Both the position numbers and the translations under genes were made by a program. Shown here in pieces: positions 21,471 to 33,928 of a stretch of 64,000 nt of DNA. The stretch's first letter is position 1. Each line of letters starts with the position of its first letter. The notes below the pieces were generated by a model, which saw only the letters and a program-made list of their open reading frames with translations, did not search any database and had not been told where the DNA came from. The DNA is taken from positions 12,895,501 to 12,959,500 of the forward strand of contig NC_088342.1 in assembly GCF_036884655.1 (NCBI RefSeq). The letters are read 5' to 3'. The DNA comes from Musa acuminata AAA Group. Taxonomy: Eukaryota; Streptophyta; Magnoliopsida; Zingiberales; Musaceae.

Positions 21471-22528
21471 GTTAAGGTTCATTTTAGTCAATGTGATTTT
21501 GATCATGAATTATTTAAGCCCTTATGATTTATGGTTTACTCATGTCTAAAATAATTCATATATTTCAAAAAATATAGCATATAAACCCCTTCCGTCAAGC
21601 CTTTATTAATAAACATTATAGTTTGCTTACATAATATGCTGATTCATAATAAATCATTAATATAATTATATATATAATTTAAGTTTAAAAAAGGATTAAG
21701 ATTCATTTTAGCCCATATAGTTTTGATCATTCACCACTTAAGCTCTTATGGTTTATTCATGTTTAAAATAACTTTTATCTTTTTAAAGACGTAACATATA
21801 AGCCCTTCCCATCAAGTTTGAGTTAATAGATATTATAGTTTGCTTACGTAGTATACTGACTCACAATAAATCATTAATATAATGGTATATGTAGTTTCAG
21901 TTTAAAAAAAAACTAAGACTACCATTAATGACGGGAGGAAGTAACGTCATAGAAGCGACAACTAACAGCAGCACTGAGCCACTACTTCCTAGTAATACAT
22001 CGTACGCACACATCCACTCCCACGTTGACGATGAGCTCAAGAGCTTCTGGTCTTGCCTCAAGTGGATGTGCATCGACTAGTCCGATGCTAAGCACGCAAT
22101 GGTCTCCTAATCTCTCTTCCTTCTTTTGGGTATCTTTGTTCCCATCATCTTCCACTTTGTCTTCTCCTATGCCCCCACCTAACCATGCCTACGACGTGGT
22201 GATCCAACTCTTCCTCACCTCTGCCTCCGGCCTCTCCTATCTTTGCCTCTCCACCTTTGTTCATTGCTACGGCTTTTGTCGCTTCCTCTTTCTCAACAAT
22301 ATAGAGCTTAACCCTTTCTTAAATTTAAATTACATATATCATTATATTAATAGTTTATTATTAGTCAACATACTACGTAAGTATATTCTAACATTTATTA
22401 ATTCAGACTTGATGGAAAGGACTTATATACTATCTTTTTTAAAATATAAATATTATTTTAGACACAAGTAAATTATAAGAGCTAAGTGATCCATAGTCAA
22501 AATTATAAATGCTAAAATGGACATTAAC
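21471..22528. mobile_element. Inverted-repeat element carrying a host-gene fragment (Pack-TE-like)
   Basis: Two direct copies of a ~220-bp AT-rich block (21471-21692 and 21693-21912, each starting TTAAGRTTCATTTTAG) are followed by about 400 bp of unrelated, GC-richer sequence. The same block then appears in reverse orientation (22312-22528, ending GCTAAAATGGACATTAAC). Long terminal inverted repeats around a host gene fragment are what Pack-MULE or foldback transposons look like. No transposase and no convincing target duplication are visible, so the class is an inference. The left repeat is doubled, perhaps by a later tandem duplication. Confidence 0.6.
22027..22305 (+). pseudogene. Broken exon fragment of a DUF3537 (gustatory-receptor-like) membrane protein gene
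   Basis: Reading from 22027 gives DDELKSFWSCLKWMCID, a stop (TAG), SDAKHAMVS, a second stop (TAA) and then IFVPIIFHFVFSYAPT. A +1 shift gives AYDVVIQLFLTSASGLSYLC, then RFLFLNN. This order matches the start of the plant DUF3537 family (multi-pass proteins related to animal gustatory receptors) as I know it: an acidic DDEL...CLKWMC.D opening, then transmembrane segments, then a SGLSYLCLS motif. Three disabling changes and no downstream exons mean it is non-functional. It lies between the inverted repeats at 21471-21912 and 22312-22528. Confidence 0.72.
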
Positions 22529-25379
22529 CATAATGTTTATAATCTATTTTGTATTAGATTCAATCAATAAATTAGTAACCTCCAATTGGATTATAGTAAG
22601 AATACCCTCTATACTGTTAAAAAATTATTGAACTGTAAGCTGCCACCATTGATTATTTTGTAGCTAGCAAGATGACAACAAGCATCATAATTCCTCAAAA
22701 GAAAATCAGCACCTTTGAGCTTATACATATCGTCTAAGGCTTTGTTTGTATTAAGCTTAGTCCATTCTGTCATATACCGTAACTAGCATACTTGAATAAA
22801 GTTTGTCTCCAAATGCAATGTTTGCATTTGAAGGCTTTAAAGAAGATTTTAATAATGTCATGTCATTTAACTCATCAAATGAAGTTTAATTTTTTTCTCT
22901 AGACTCTAATCCCTATCTTTCTCTTCTCTCCAATGTCTTACCCACTTTGTCCCCTCCATGTATCATCATTTATATCTCTTCTCTCATGGTTTATTTCTTT
23001 TGATAGGCAACTAGTCCTTTTGTTAGTAAGATGGATCTAGATCTTGAGTAAAAATTAAAGAGAATTCAATATTCATCTTGGCATATGGTGGAACTTGAAC
23101 TCATAAAAGCTCCAACACGTTAGAGGCACCTCATGACTTAGCCTTTACGGTAAACTCTTTGGTCTTCCTCCTCTTGATATCATTCAATCTTCTCTTTCAA
23201 AATTTTGAAAACTCTCGAAGAGTTTTCAAGTTATTAATCTTATTATAGATTATCTTTATTTTCACTTCTAATCCAAATAAGATATAATAAACACCCTAGA
23301 ATATGACCCTTAATTCTCATGGGTGATGCCCTCTCCTTATTCCAATGGAATGAGAATTTTTAATCTCTCAAAGAACATATTACCATTATCCCCATCTAAA
23401 TCCATACGCCAAACCCACCCATAAAATCCCTTGTCCCTCGAATCATCTTCCAAATTGCTACCAACATAGGTATCCCTCTTAGGGTTGATGACATCACTAT
23501 CTTTAGGACATGAGCAAAATTTACAAAAGTCAATATTCTTCTTAATTTCTCTCTTCCTCTTCCGTAAGTCATCTAGGTGAAAATAGGAAAGATGGACTTT
23601 GTTCATACCATAGCATATGAAAATCTCCTAAAAATCAATTACTCATATGGCTCGTGGATTATAAGATAGCTCAATGTATGTCTATGAAATCATCAGAAAA
23701 ATCAACCTCTAGTGAGGATATTTTCAGCATATAGATCATCCTCTCTTCTAAAGAAGAAAGCCAAATGTATGACCCATGAATTAAGGTCCAACATTGACCT
23801 AAACCCAAGAGGGACCCAACCCAAACCAAATCAACCTCCACTAACCACATCCCTATTATGAATCCTAAACAATCCCTAATCTACATAGTTAAGTTCAACC
23901 TTAAAACTCAATTCAACCATGTTAGGGAGGAAAAGAAAAGCACTTGAAAACAATGATAAAAAAAAGAATATTCAAGATGTAACATAGTTCAGTAACTCCC
24001 TACCTACATCCAAAGAGAAAATCAAATTCTCTTATACATGAGATCATTTACAAGACTCTTGAGTTGTTCTCACTCAAACATGACTTTTCTTGTACATCCT
24101 CTCATTCAAATATAAAAAAATTTTCTTTCAGTCTTTTCTAGATCTATTAGACTAACTCTTATGAGTAATGAATGTATCTTACATCTCCGCATCACCAAAG
24201 CTGAAGACTCAAGTTATATTTATAAGAATAAATTATATTCTTTAAAGACTCTTCCTACTTGAATCCATAATCTAAATCATAATCCACCAATGAGTTTGGA
24301 TATAATTAGGACTCTTCTAAGTAATTTGAATATAATTAGAACTCTTAAAATACTTATCAACCTTAATAAATCACACAAGAGTCTAGTGCTCCTTCCTATA
24401 CCAATAATCGTAAATATTCATTGCACAAACCCTAAGACATCTGGGAGAAGGGAAAGGTTGGGAACAGGATGTCACCCTAGATTTTGGGGCATTGCTTGGA
24501 AAAGGGAAGGGTTGATAGCTAGTAAAGTTGATTTCAATTCCTATACAATCTTAACATATGCCAATATCATTCTCTTGACCGATTCATCTAGTATAGTAAT
24601 TGTTATATCTAATGTCTCGCCTCTCTGCTCTCTCATCAATTATGATGAAGATTGAACTAATATCATCCTTAGACACTTAAATCTCTTTAATTACAAAAGA
24701 TAATATGTTTTTCTAACCAAAAGACTCCCTTACATCATTTACCTTCTTAAACATTGCCTTATGTATAACACAACTCCTCTTCCCTTGTTCTCTATTTCCT
24801 CTTTATTAGTTTCATCTACATATAATCTATTTTTTGTAAAAATATAGTAAACATATCTTGCTGGGTCCTTCCAACTGCTTCTTATCCTTCAATGCTTTAG
24901 TAGTGAGGTCTAAAATTCTCTCTCCCGATCATAAAAATGAATATTTTCAACTCCTAGAATAGGGATTCTATAAGATTACTAAGCAAATAACTAAAAAATA
25001 CGAGAGTATCCTTCTAGATGATGATGACCTAGAATGGTCTCATTTTCCTCAAAAGTAAGGACTTAAGACTAGATTAGTCTCTCCTAAGAGAGTATCTCTT
25101 TCTCTCTCCTTTATTTCCAAATACATAAGTAGAAAAGAAATATTAGACTTCATAAATATTTTTTTTAGTAAATAGCATACAACTCATCCTTTCTCTCTCT
25201 CATGAAACCATTAAGTTAGAACCATATAAGTGCACAGAATCATGATTGTCTCAATCATTTATTATATTCAATTATAACTATTTACATTAGCATTGTTATA
25301 CTATCGAAAACTCATCTTAACTTGGAGATTACTCATAGGTATATCTATAAGCTCGATTATGATTGAAAATGAATCACCT
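22529..25379. other. Intergenic or old repeat DNA, no gene recognised
   Basis: AT-rich sequence with many short frames and no recognisable domain. The 23337-23606 minus-strand frame (89 residues) is charged but matches nothing I know. Part of this stretch may be the 5' end (ORF1 region) of the LINE that becomes recognisable downstream, but I cannot show it. Confidence 0.5.
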
Positions 25380-28215
25380 CTCCTATCCATGGTAGATCTA
25401 GAGAAATCATTTTGCTTGGAAGCCATAAAATATGTGTCTATCCAGTGAGTAAGGATGCTCAAACCTTATACTTAATAATAGAAGAACAAGGTAAATCTTT
25501 ATGGTTTCTTTCTACAATTTATACTAGTACTATTTTTATATCCGTAATTCACTTAGAAAAAAATCTTTCATCGCATGCTTTGAATCCTTTGCCTTGGTCT
25601 TTGTATGATGATTTCAGTTATATTATCAATCCCAAGGAAAAAAATGGAGGTACTTCGTTTCAAATCAATAATTCTAATATAATTTTATATGATTTCATGT
25701 TCTCATATAAACTTTTCGATCTTGGTTTTCTTAGTCCGAATTTTAGTTGGTCAAAAAATTAGTGTAGTCCTTCCGGAGTTTTAACTAGGCTTGATAAGCT
25801 CTTGCTAATGATTTCAGACTGAAATTATACCCTTCTAGTTATATTTTTTTTATCTCAATTGCTTGTTTTCTGATCACTACCCCTTATTGATCCATGTCAA
25901 CCTTTCTCCATGTTCTAAACCAATCAGATCTTTTAACTTTGAATCATATTAGATCAACTATCTTGACCTTAGAATCTTGATCCAAGAGGCTTAGAGCAAC
26001 CTAAACCTTCATACTTTGTCTTTGATAATATTCATAATTATCTAACCAAACTAAGTACCAATATCTCTAAATAGAGTAAAGTGGGGTGAGGAATGTTGAA
26101 ACTAAACTCAAAGATATCCTTGCCTATATTACTAACCTGGAAACCTGTAATAAAACTACTACCCTTACTGATGGGTAACCAACCTAACTACAAATTCTTA
26201 TCAACAAAAGTCTTGTTCTTTGTAAGTAAATACACCTTAGAAAGTGGACTAAAGCCGAGACTAATTGGATTGAGAACAATGATAGAAAACTAAATATTTT
26301 CATTCTTTTATTAAACACTTGGGGTGTTTAAGTTGATTCGAACCAAACCATTAAGGGTCAAACTGAACTATTTTTCGATTCAACCGGTCAAAGTAAGATA
26401 GTCCAAACCCAAATTATTTCGAATACACCTAACCGAACCAATTCAAAATCGGTTAACATGGTTAGGTTAATCGGTTAAATGATTTATAATTTTAAGTAAT
26501 TTATATTTTTTTTTCAAATGAACCAATTTAGTTCAATTAAGTCAACTAAAATTTTGATCCAATTTAGTTGACATGATTAGATTTGTAAAAATTGAACCCA
26601 TATCATTTATAAAATTAGATCTTTCCACTAGTTTGATTAATCTATTTGAATTGATAAAGGGCTTAAGGTAGTGAACTTAATTAGATTGATATCTTTTAAA
26701 TTAAAATCAGTTCAGTTTGAACCAATCAACTGAATCAAACAAAAGTACTCCCGAATCAGAACTGTATATAATCTTCAAAACCAAGCCATTAGTGAACCGA
26801 TTTGGTTCTGATTGGATTTGGCTTTGCGATTCAATTTGAATACACCTATTAAACACCAAAAACATAGAAACCACATCCTTTCAATTAAACTTGGATTTGG
26901 TGAAATTATTATTGAGCCCCATAATATCATGTACTCTCTTTTTTATTAGTATTCCAACCTTTGGGTGGCTAATAAATATCCTTCTAATCTTAACAAAATC
27001 AAGTGACATTATTTTGATAGAATTAGTGACTTAGATTATAAGACTCTCTCAACTCCCTTCACTATAATTGAATTTCAAAATGTCTATAGTTTCATGGTCA
27101 ATTTTTTAAATATTATTAGGACCTACTAATCTCGTTGGTTATCAAAGTTTCTATTAATTTTTAATCTTTTATTACTCTTCCAACGAGTTAGAATAGAACC
27201 AATATAGTTTTCATCCCAAAAAATTCTAACCTCAAAGGTCATTTCTAATTTTTCATCTATTACTCTCAGCAATAGTTTTTATAAAAATATGCACTAATAA
27301 AATCAAGAATATTTGATCAAACATCATTAATTTTTCTCAATTGAGCTTTCTTCTTAGCTAATCCATACATGACAACATATGTGTTATTGATGAACCTTCA
27401 TGTTTTATATTTAACTTCAAGGGCCGAGACCCTCTAGTTTTACTTAAGATTGATCTCTCTAAGACTTTAGATTTTGTCTCCTAAGATGATATCCATATGA
27501 CAATGGATAAAATAATTTTTCTCTCAATATTTATAAATCGGATAAAAACATGCATCATTTCTCTTAGCTTCTTCTATCATATCAATGACATTCCCGTATT
27601 TATCATGATAACCCTCTTTCTCCTTTGGTTTTCTTTATTACATAATAAATCTTTTTTTTACCCTTAATAGCCTATCTAAAGTCACATTACTCCTTTTAAC
27701 ATTAGGAGTGTCAAAATCTCTTATTTGATGTTTGCATATGATAAATTATCTCATTGAAAGCTAATGACAGATCTTGTCTTAATCTTGTAAATACTTTCAA
27801 TTTATATACTAAAATCATTGACCTTCACATTAATAAAATAAAATCTAGCATTTATTTTTTTTAAATTATAATATTGCTATTAAGTATCATGTTAAGAACA
27901 TATTGGATATTGGTGAAGGCAACTAGTTTAGTCACCTACACTAGCCACACGAAACTATCTTATGCCCATCTAGATATCATCATTAAAAAAATTTTAATAA
28001 AATTTAAGAAGGATAAAAAGGTCTTATATCCCAAGCTAGTAAACCCACTCTCATCAACTATGCACCCTGATGAGCACTTGGATCTACGATAAAAAAAAAA
28101 ACCAATAGAATCAATCCTCTCTCGAAAATTCTTCTCGAACAACTCTCCGAATCATAACAATATATGTTTTATTGGTAGGGATCAAGTTATAAATCACAAA
28201 GCTGATGGTCTCCAA
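25380..28215 (+). mobile_element. Decayed LINE (non-LTR retrotransposon), left part
   Basis: A mutated L1-type ORF2. The endonuclease part is in an open frame at 25412-25762: WFLSTIYTSTIF, then PWSLYDDFSYIINPKEKNGG and LFDLGFLSPNFSWSKN, matching the usual ..GDFN.IL...EK.GG..... and LGF.GP.FTW.N pattern. SDHYPLLI follows near 25875. Reverse-transcriptase pieces occur near 27250-27420 (an IKNI...DNICVIDE pattern) and 27740-27850 (a DLHINKIKSSIYF-like segment after the catalytic region). The element is cut at 28215 by a 17.5-kb LTR block and resumes at 45754. A MITE-like insertion sits at 26319-26846. Dead copy. Confidence 0.75.
26319..26846. mobile_element. MITE-like insertion in the LINE
   Basis: About 528 bp rich in CGAACC/GGTTCGG words, with related ends: GGTGTTTAAGTTGATTCG at the left and the reverse complement of GATTCAATTTGAATACACC at the right. 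TATTAAACAC occurs just outside both ends (26309-26318 and 26847-26856), suggesting a ~10-bp target duplication as made by Mutator-like elements. On the left there are 3-4 unexplained bases between duplication and terminus. No coding capacity. Confidence 0.55.
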
Positions 28216-29530
28216 TGTTAGGATTAAGTCGGCACTAAGAAGGGGGGGGGGGGGGGGGGGTGGGGTAGGTTTGGGGTTAATTAGTGCATACGTAAAAATC
28301 ACGTTGAGTCAGAAATCTTCGTTTTGATAAAAACTGATATCGGAAATACTTAACTTTGAAAATATTCATAAGAGTGTGTAGTTAAAATAATGATGAAGTA
28401 AAGCAGTTACAAAGTAATTAAATGGCAACAATAGAAATACAAACCGAGTTTATAATAGTTCAGTCGTCGTGACCTACGTCCACTCCCGATTCCTCTTCCG
28501 TCGAGGCCACCGGCATCTACTAACGGTCTTCCTTTAATGGGCAAAGACTAACTACCCTTACAACTATATTCTCCTTTTGATAGGCTCAGGAGAGAACCAT
28601 TATACCCCCACTCACTCCTCTCTAAATAGAAATCACACTTAGACTAGAGGAGGAGAACTTTCATAAGATTACAACAAAATTTTCTCTTGTTTTTGTTCTC
28701 AATTCTTATGTGTTCTAAGTAGAGGAGCATTTATAAGCCTCACATGGATTTAAACTTGGAGCCTAAAAGTATCTTATCCCCATTTTTGGGGTACTGGAGT
28801 TACCATCGCTTGTGCTGGGTGGTACCATCGCTTGCAGCACTGATATTGGGCGGTACTACCACTTGGGAGACTATGTCTGGGTGGTACCATCGATGGTACC
28901 ATCACCTGACATTGGGCGGTACTACTGCCTGACATAGTCTTGGAGACTATGTCTCGGAGACTAAGCCACTAGCGGTGCAACCGCCTAGATCGGTGGTGCT
29001 ACCGCTTGACTAAACTTTTGGGTCATTGAATGAGCCTTTCTCTTGGCCCAAACAGCCCCAATTCGGGCCTAGTTGGTCCCTAATTGATTTGGTTTAATTA
29101 CATTCTAAGCCAACCTAATTATGACCTCAACTAACTCGATCTAAATAATTTAAAGCATGAATCATTTGTTATCCGACATGTCATTGGTTCTTCCGGCGCT
29201 TCATCTGATTCTTCGGCGCATCATCCTCTCCTTCGACATATTGCCCAATTAGCATCTTGTCTTCTTGCAACATCTGATCTCCTTGGAGTAATGTCTGATC
29301 TTCTAGGCCTGATGCCCGAATTCACGGATCGAAGCCTTCTGCCGACACGTCGACCGATTCTCTGGCCCGACGTCTAATCTCCTGACATGTTCAACTCCGA
29401 CCCAACATCTGATTCCTCCTACTTTAATTAATTTGCTTCTCCTGATTGAAGCTAATCCTGCATCACTCAAAACATAGATTAGATCATAACATTATCAATT
29501 GGTTTCATCATCAAAATATGAGATTCAACA
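28216..29530 (-). repeat. LTR-a, 3' LTR of a minus-strand gag-only element
   Basis: On the plus strand it starts TGTTAGGATTAAG and ends GAGATTCAACA, so on the minus strand it runs TGTTGAATCTC...CCTAACA like the element at 4121. It carries a G run of about 20 bases (28242-28261), a TATA box (minus strand, near 28729-28737) and several GGTACCATCG-type boxes (28800-28930). Flanking bases are TCCAA on the left and, at the far edge of the whole block, TGCAA. Confidence 0.82.
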
Positions 29531-32500
29531 ATCTCTCTCTTTTTTATGATGACAACCAATTGATGATGGAGTTTAGCTAAACTCCCCTTATCAATATGAC
29601 ATAAATGAGATGAACCTTGAATTAAAATTAAATTTAAGTCAAAGCAAATTTAATCATGAATATTTCATCATTTGCACACATCATTATCATAAGTTAAAGT
29701 ATTGTATGCATAATACCAAATCATCATGTATATTTTTAAAATATAAAATTATCATTACATGCATGATTCCAAATCATCATTTATAATATCATACCATGTA
29801 TGATCATCATCATACCTTCTCCCCCTTTATCATCAACAAAAAGGAGAAGTGCAACTATCAATATTTTAGAGATATAAGCTTAACAATTTAGCAAATTTTT
29901 CATCATTTTAGAACATGTAAGCTACTAAGTTCTTTCTTCTCTTTTGAGAAGTGCAAGCTAGTAATTTTTGCTTCCTTTGCAATGTTCGAACTAACAATTT
30001 TTGCTTCCTTTGCAAAGAGCAAGCTAGCAAAAGTTTACATCATTTTACAATTGGCAAGCTAGCAACAATTTTGAGTTTTGTAAGTTTATAAATTTTGCTA
30101 GATGTGTAAGTTAGCATATTTGCTTTTCTTTACGATGTTCAAACTAGTAAGTTTTTGAAAGAGAATGTGAGATAGTAAATAGCAAGTTTAGAACATGCAA
30201 GCTAATAAGTTTTTCACATATGAAAGTTGGTAAATTTTTTTGCATCTTTTGAGATGAGCAAGCTAGCAAGTTTTTCTTCCTTTTGCAATATGCAAGCTAG
30301 CAAATATAGTAAGTTTTACATTATTTTCGAATATGCAAGCTAGCAAATTTTATAATATTTTATAACATACAAGCTATCAATTTTATCTCCCCCTTTGTCA
30401 TTATAAAAAAGAAGATAAGAATATAATTTTGTGATTCTTTTCCTTTTACATCAATTTTCATATCATGACAAAGATAAAGTATCATTCTTAATTCAATATG
30501 GCATATTGAAATAAGGTATCATTTTAAAAAATGATAATTGTTGACTTTCACATCATTTCATCACAAAATCATAAGTATTACATGTATCATTCCAAATCAT
30601 AAATATTTCAGATCATGATGGTATCAAAATATCAAATTTCATTATATCCTACCATGTATAATCATAACTTCTCATTTGTATGCATCAACATAATATCATG
30701 AGTATTTCATGCATAATTTCATATCATCACATGAATAATATCAAGAAAAATTAATTGGGTGATGAGATATACACTACATGAATACAAATTTTAAGTTGTG
30801 AATATCAAAAAATCAAGAGAAAAATTATGATTCTTTTTGGATGACTCAAATAGTGAAAAGAAGAATCATAGTAAATGATCTTGATTCATAAAAAGAAATC
30901 TCATGTTATAATTCCAAGAATTCATAAGAAAAATCATGATTCATTTAAATAATTCTCCTTTTTATTAATTAGCAAAAAAAATATGGGAGTTCAAAAATAA
31001 GATCTTGATTCATAGAAAAATCTCATGTATCAAATATTGAGAAATCAAGATCATGATTTGAATAACAAATAAATCTCAATCTATAAAATTTTCTTGCATG
31101 AAATGCCAAGTCATCATCATTATCACTTTGGGCATGATACTAAATCAATAAATTTTCAAATCATTATTACTTAGGTATGCATGATACCAAAACATGGTTT
31201 CAAGTCTTCAAGATATAACATGCATAATTTCAAACCATTATCAATATCATAGTTTGTTTGCATAAGTCTCTTTTTTAGTAAATGGTAAGAAGGAATCATC
31301 AAAAAAATATTTTGATTCTTATAAAAGATAGCTCGAGTAGATAAATCAAAAGAAAGTCTATGATTTCGTTAAAAAATTTTCATTCAAATTCAATTTGTCA
31401 ACTCTAAACTGATTATCAAAATCACTTTTCTTAATTCAAGAGATTCATCACTAATAATCACTTGTTGAAAAAATCAAAAAACTTTAGAGATATTTTCAAA
31501 AAACATGCATTCTCCCCTTTTTGTTTTAATTTAAGTGATTTGATTTTATACAAGCATGTCTTTGTCTTTTTTACCAAACAAAAATATGCATCGTCGTTTA
31601 AAACCAAAAAGCAACTTTCATTACGACAAAGATCAATAAGCCATAAATCACAAAAATCATCATGCATAATTTTGAAATATAAGCTCATTAAGCATGATTT
31701 CAAATCATCATTACTTCAAATCATCATTATATTATTACATCATTAAATCATCAACCATAGTTTCATTGAACATAAAGCATCTTCAATCAAAATAAAAAAG
31801 TAATACATAAATCATCAAGATACACATTATTGCTTCTTAAAAACATATATATGATTAATCTTACTAGGTGTACAAGTATTAGATTTAAATTTAATATTTT
31901 ATTCTTTTATCATAAAGAAATACAATTACCATGATCAATTTTTTTAATTTTTCAAAAACACTAGAAAGAAAAGAATAATCCCCTTTTATTTTATTTTTTA
32001 CATTTTATATATACTAATTTAAAAATAACTTATAAAATATATCAAGTAATTTCATAGTAAACTAAGGGGGTTTTGGTTACCTCGTTGTCGAAAGCCATTA
32101 AGGCGTAATTCGTCACCTTGTTTTTGTTGGTTTACTTCTCGTCTTCGAATGAGCTCGATTCATCTCAAACCATCTTGAATACTTTCTTTTTCTTTGGCAA
32201 CTTCTTCTTTTTAAGTTTATTTTTATTCTTAGTCTCATATTTTATAAATTTTATAAATCTACTTGTGAGGAGTTCTATGTCATCATCACTTGAACTTTCG
32301 CTCGAGTGGTCTTCTTTTGTTCTAAGTGACAAGTTATTTCTATTCTTTGGAAGGTTGTTCTCAAGTTCATCATGTTCAGTATGTACCTTGCACGTTATTT
32401 CATATGTCATCAATGAACCAATAAGTTCTTCTAGTGAAAAATTATTTAAATTCTTTGCCTTTTGTATTGCAGTTACTTTCGGATCCCAACTCTTTAGAAG

Positions 32501-33053
32501 AAATCTTAATATCTTATTAACAAGTTAAAATTTTGAAAAAAATTTGCCAAGATCTTTTAAATTATTGATGACATCCGTAAAACGGGTATACATGTCAACA
32601 ATAGTTTCGCTTGACTTCATCCGAATCAATTCAAAATCATGCATTAAAAGATTGACTTTAGACTTTTTAACTCTATTCGTGCCTTCGTGTGTGATTTCAA
32701 GAGTGTGCCAAATCTTATAAACCATTTCGCAAATAGAAACTCGATTGAATTCATTTTTATCTAAAGCACAAAACAAAGCATTCATAGCTTTGAAATTCAA
32801 AGAGAAAGTCTTCTTCTCCAAATCATTTCAATCGTTCATCGGAAGAAAAGACTTTTGAAATCTATTTTCAATGATGTTCCATAAATCGAAATTTATAGAA
32901 AGCAAGAAAACTCTTATTCGAGTTTTTCAATATGTGTAGTCCGTCCCATTGAACATAGAAGGACGAATTATAGAATAACTCTCTTGAAATATGAAAAGTG
33001 TCATTTCTCTTGAGTGTTAAACCAAATGAGAAAAACATGACTATGATACCAAC
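29531..33053 (-). mobile_element. Internal region a of a minus-strand gag-only element
   Basis: From the PPT (reverse of ATCTCTCTCTTTTTT at 29531) to a primer site (reverse of CTATGATACCAA, 33042-33053, one mismatch to the Met-tRNA type). A perfect 18-bp palindrome, GGAGTTTAGCTAAACTCC, sits at 29568-29585, beside the PPT. The non-coding part repeats GCAAGCTAGCAA words many times and has PPT-like hairpins (for example 29816-29848 and 30387-30415). Only gag remnants are present. Confidence 0.8.
32115..33000 (-). pseudogene. gag: gag relic a
   Basis: Minus-strand copia gag with a shift near 32520. The N-terminal part includes KAMNALFCALDKNEFNR, LEITHEGTNRVKKSKVN and DMYTRFTDVINNLK; the C-terminal part includes LEELIGSLMTYEI and LPKNRNNLSLRTKEDHSS. 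The Lys-rich tail (KLKKKKLPKKKK) has no zinc knuckle. Clearly the same family as 6541-7545. Confidence 0.8.
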
Positions 33054-33928
33054 TATTAGGATCAAGTCGGCACTAAGAGAGGGTGAATTAGTGCGTACGT
33101 AAAAATCACGTTGAGTTAGAAATCTTCGTTTCGATAAAAACCGATATTGGACATGCTTAACTTTGAAAATATTCATAAGAGTGTGCAGCTAAAGTAATGA
33201 GGAAGTAAAGCAGTTGCAAAGTAAGTAAATGGAAACAATAGAAATGCAAATTGAGTTTATAGTGGTTCAATCGTCGTGACCTACGTCCATTCCCGATTCC
33301 TCTTCCGTCGAGGCCACCGGCATCCACTAACGGTCTTCCTTTAATGGGCTAAAATCAACTACCCTTACAACTCTATTCTTCTTTTGATAGGCTTAGGAGA
33401 GAACCTTTAAACCTCTACTCACTCTCTAAACAGAAATCACACTTAGACTATAGGAGAACTCTCGTAAGATTACAACAGAATTTTACCTTATTTTTGTTCT
33501 TAGTTCTTATGTGTTCTAAGCAGGGATGAGAGGGGTATTTATAGGCCCTAAATAGATTCAAACTTGGAGCCTAAAAATATCTCATCCTTGATTTTCGACG
33601 TACTGGTGCTGGGCGGTACCATCGCTTGGGAGACTGTGTCTAGGCGGTACCATCGCCTAAACCTAACTTTTGGGTCATTGAATGAGCCTTTCTCTTGGCT
33701 CAAAAAAACCCAATTCGGGCCTAGTTGGCTCCTAATTGAGTTGGCTTAATTACATTCTAAACCAACCTAATTACGACCTAAACTAACTCGATCTAAACAA
33801 ATTATTACAAAGCACGAATCATCTATTGTCCGATATATCATTGGTTCTTCCAACGCTTCGTCCGATCATTCAGCGCATCGTCCTCTCCTTCGACGTATTG
33901 CCCAATCAGCATGTTATCTTCTCGCAAT
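33054..33928 (-). repeat. LTR-b, truncated LTR shared between two internal regions
   Basis: Starts TATTAGGATCAAGTCGGC (one change from TGTTAGGATC) and follows LTR-a closely, including a GGTATTTATAGG TATA region near 33534. It stops at about 33928, where LTR-a would continue for roughly 260 more bases. An internal region of a second copy begins right after. Confidence 0.78.

Noticed and set aside
23337..23606. 89-codon minus-strand ORF
   Set aside because: Charged but matches no family I know, sits in probable old LINE DNA, and has no UTR or splice context.
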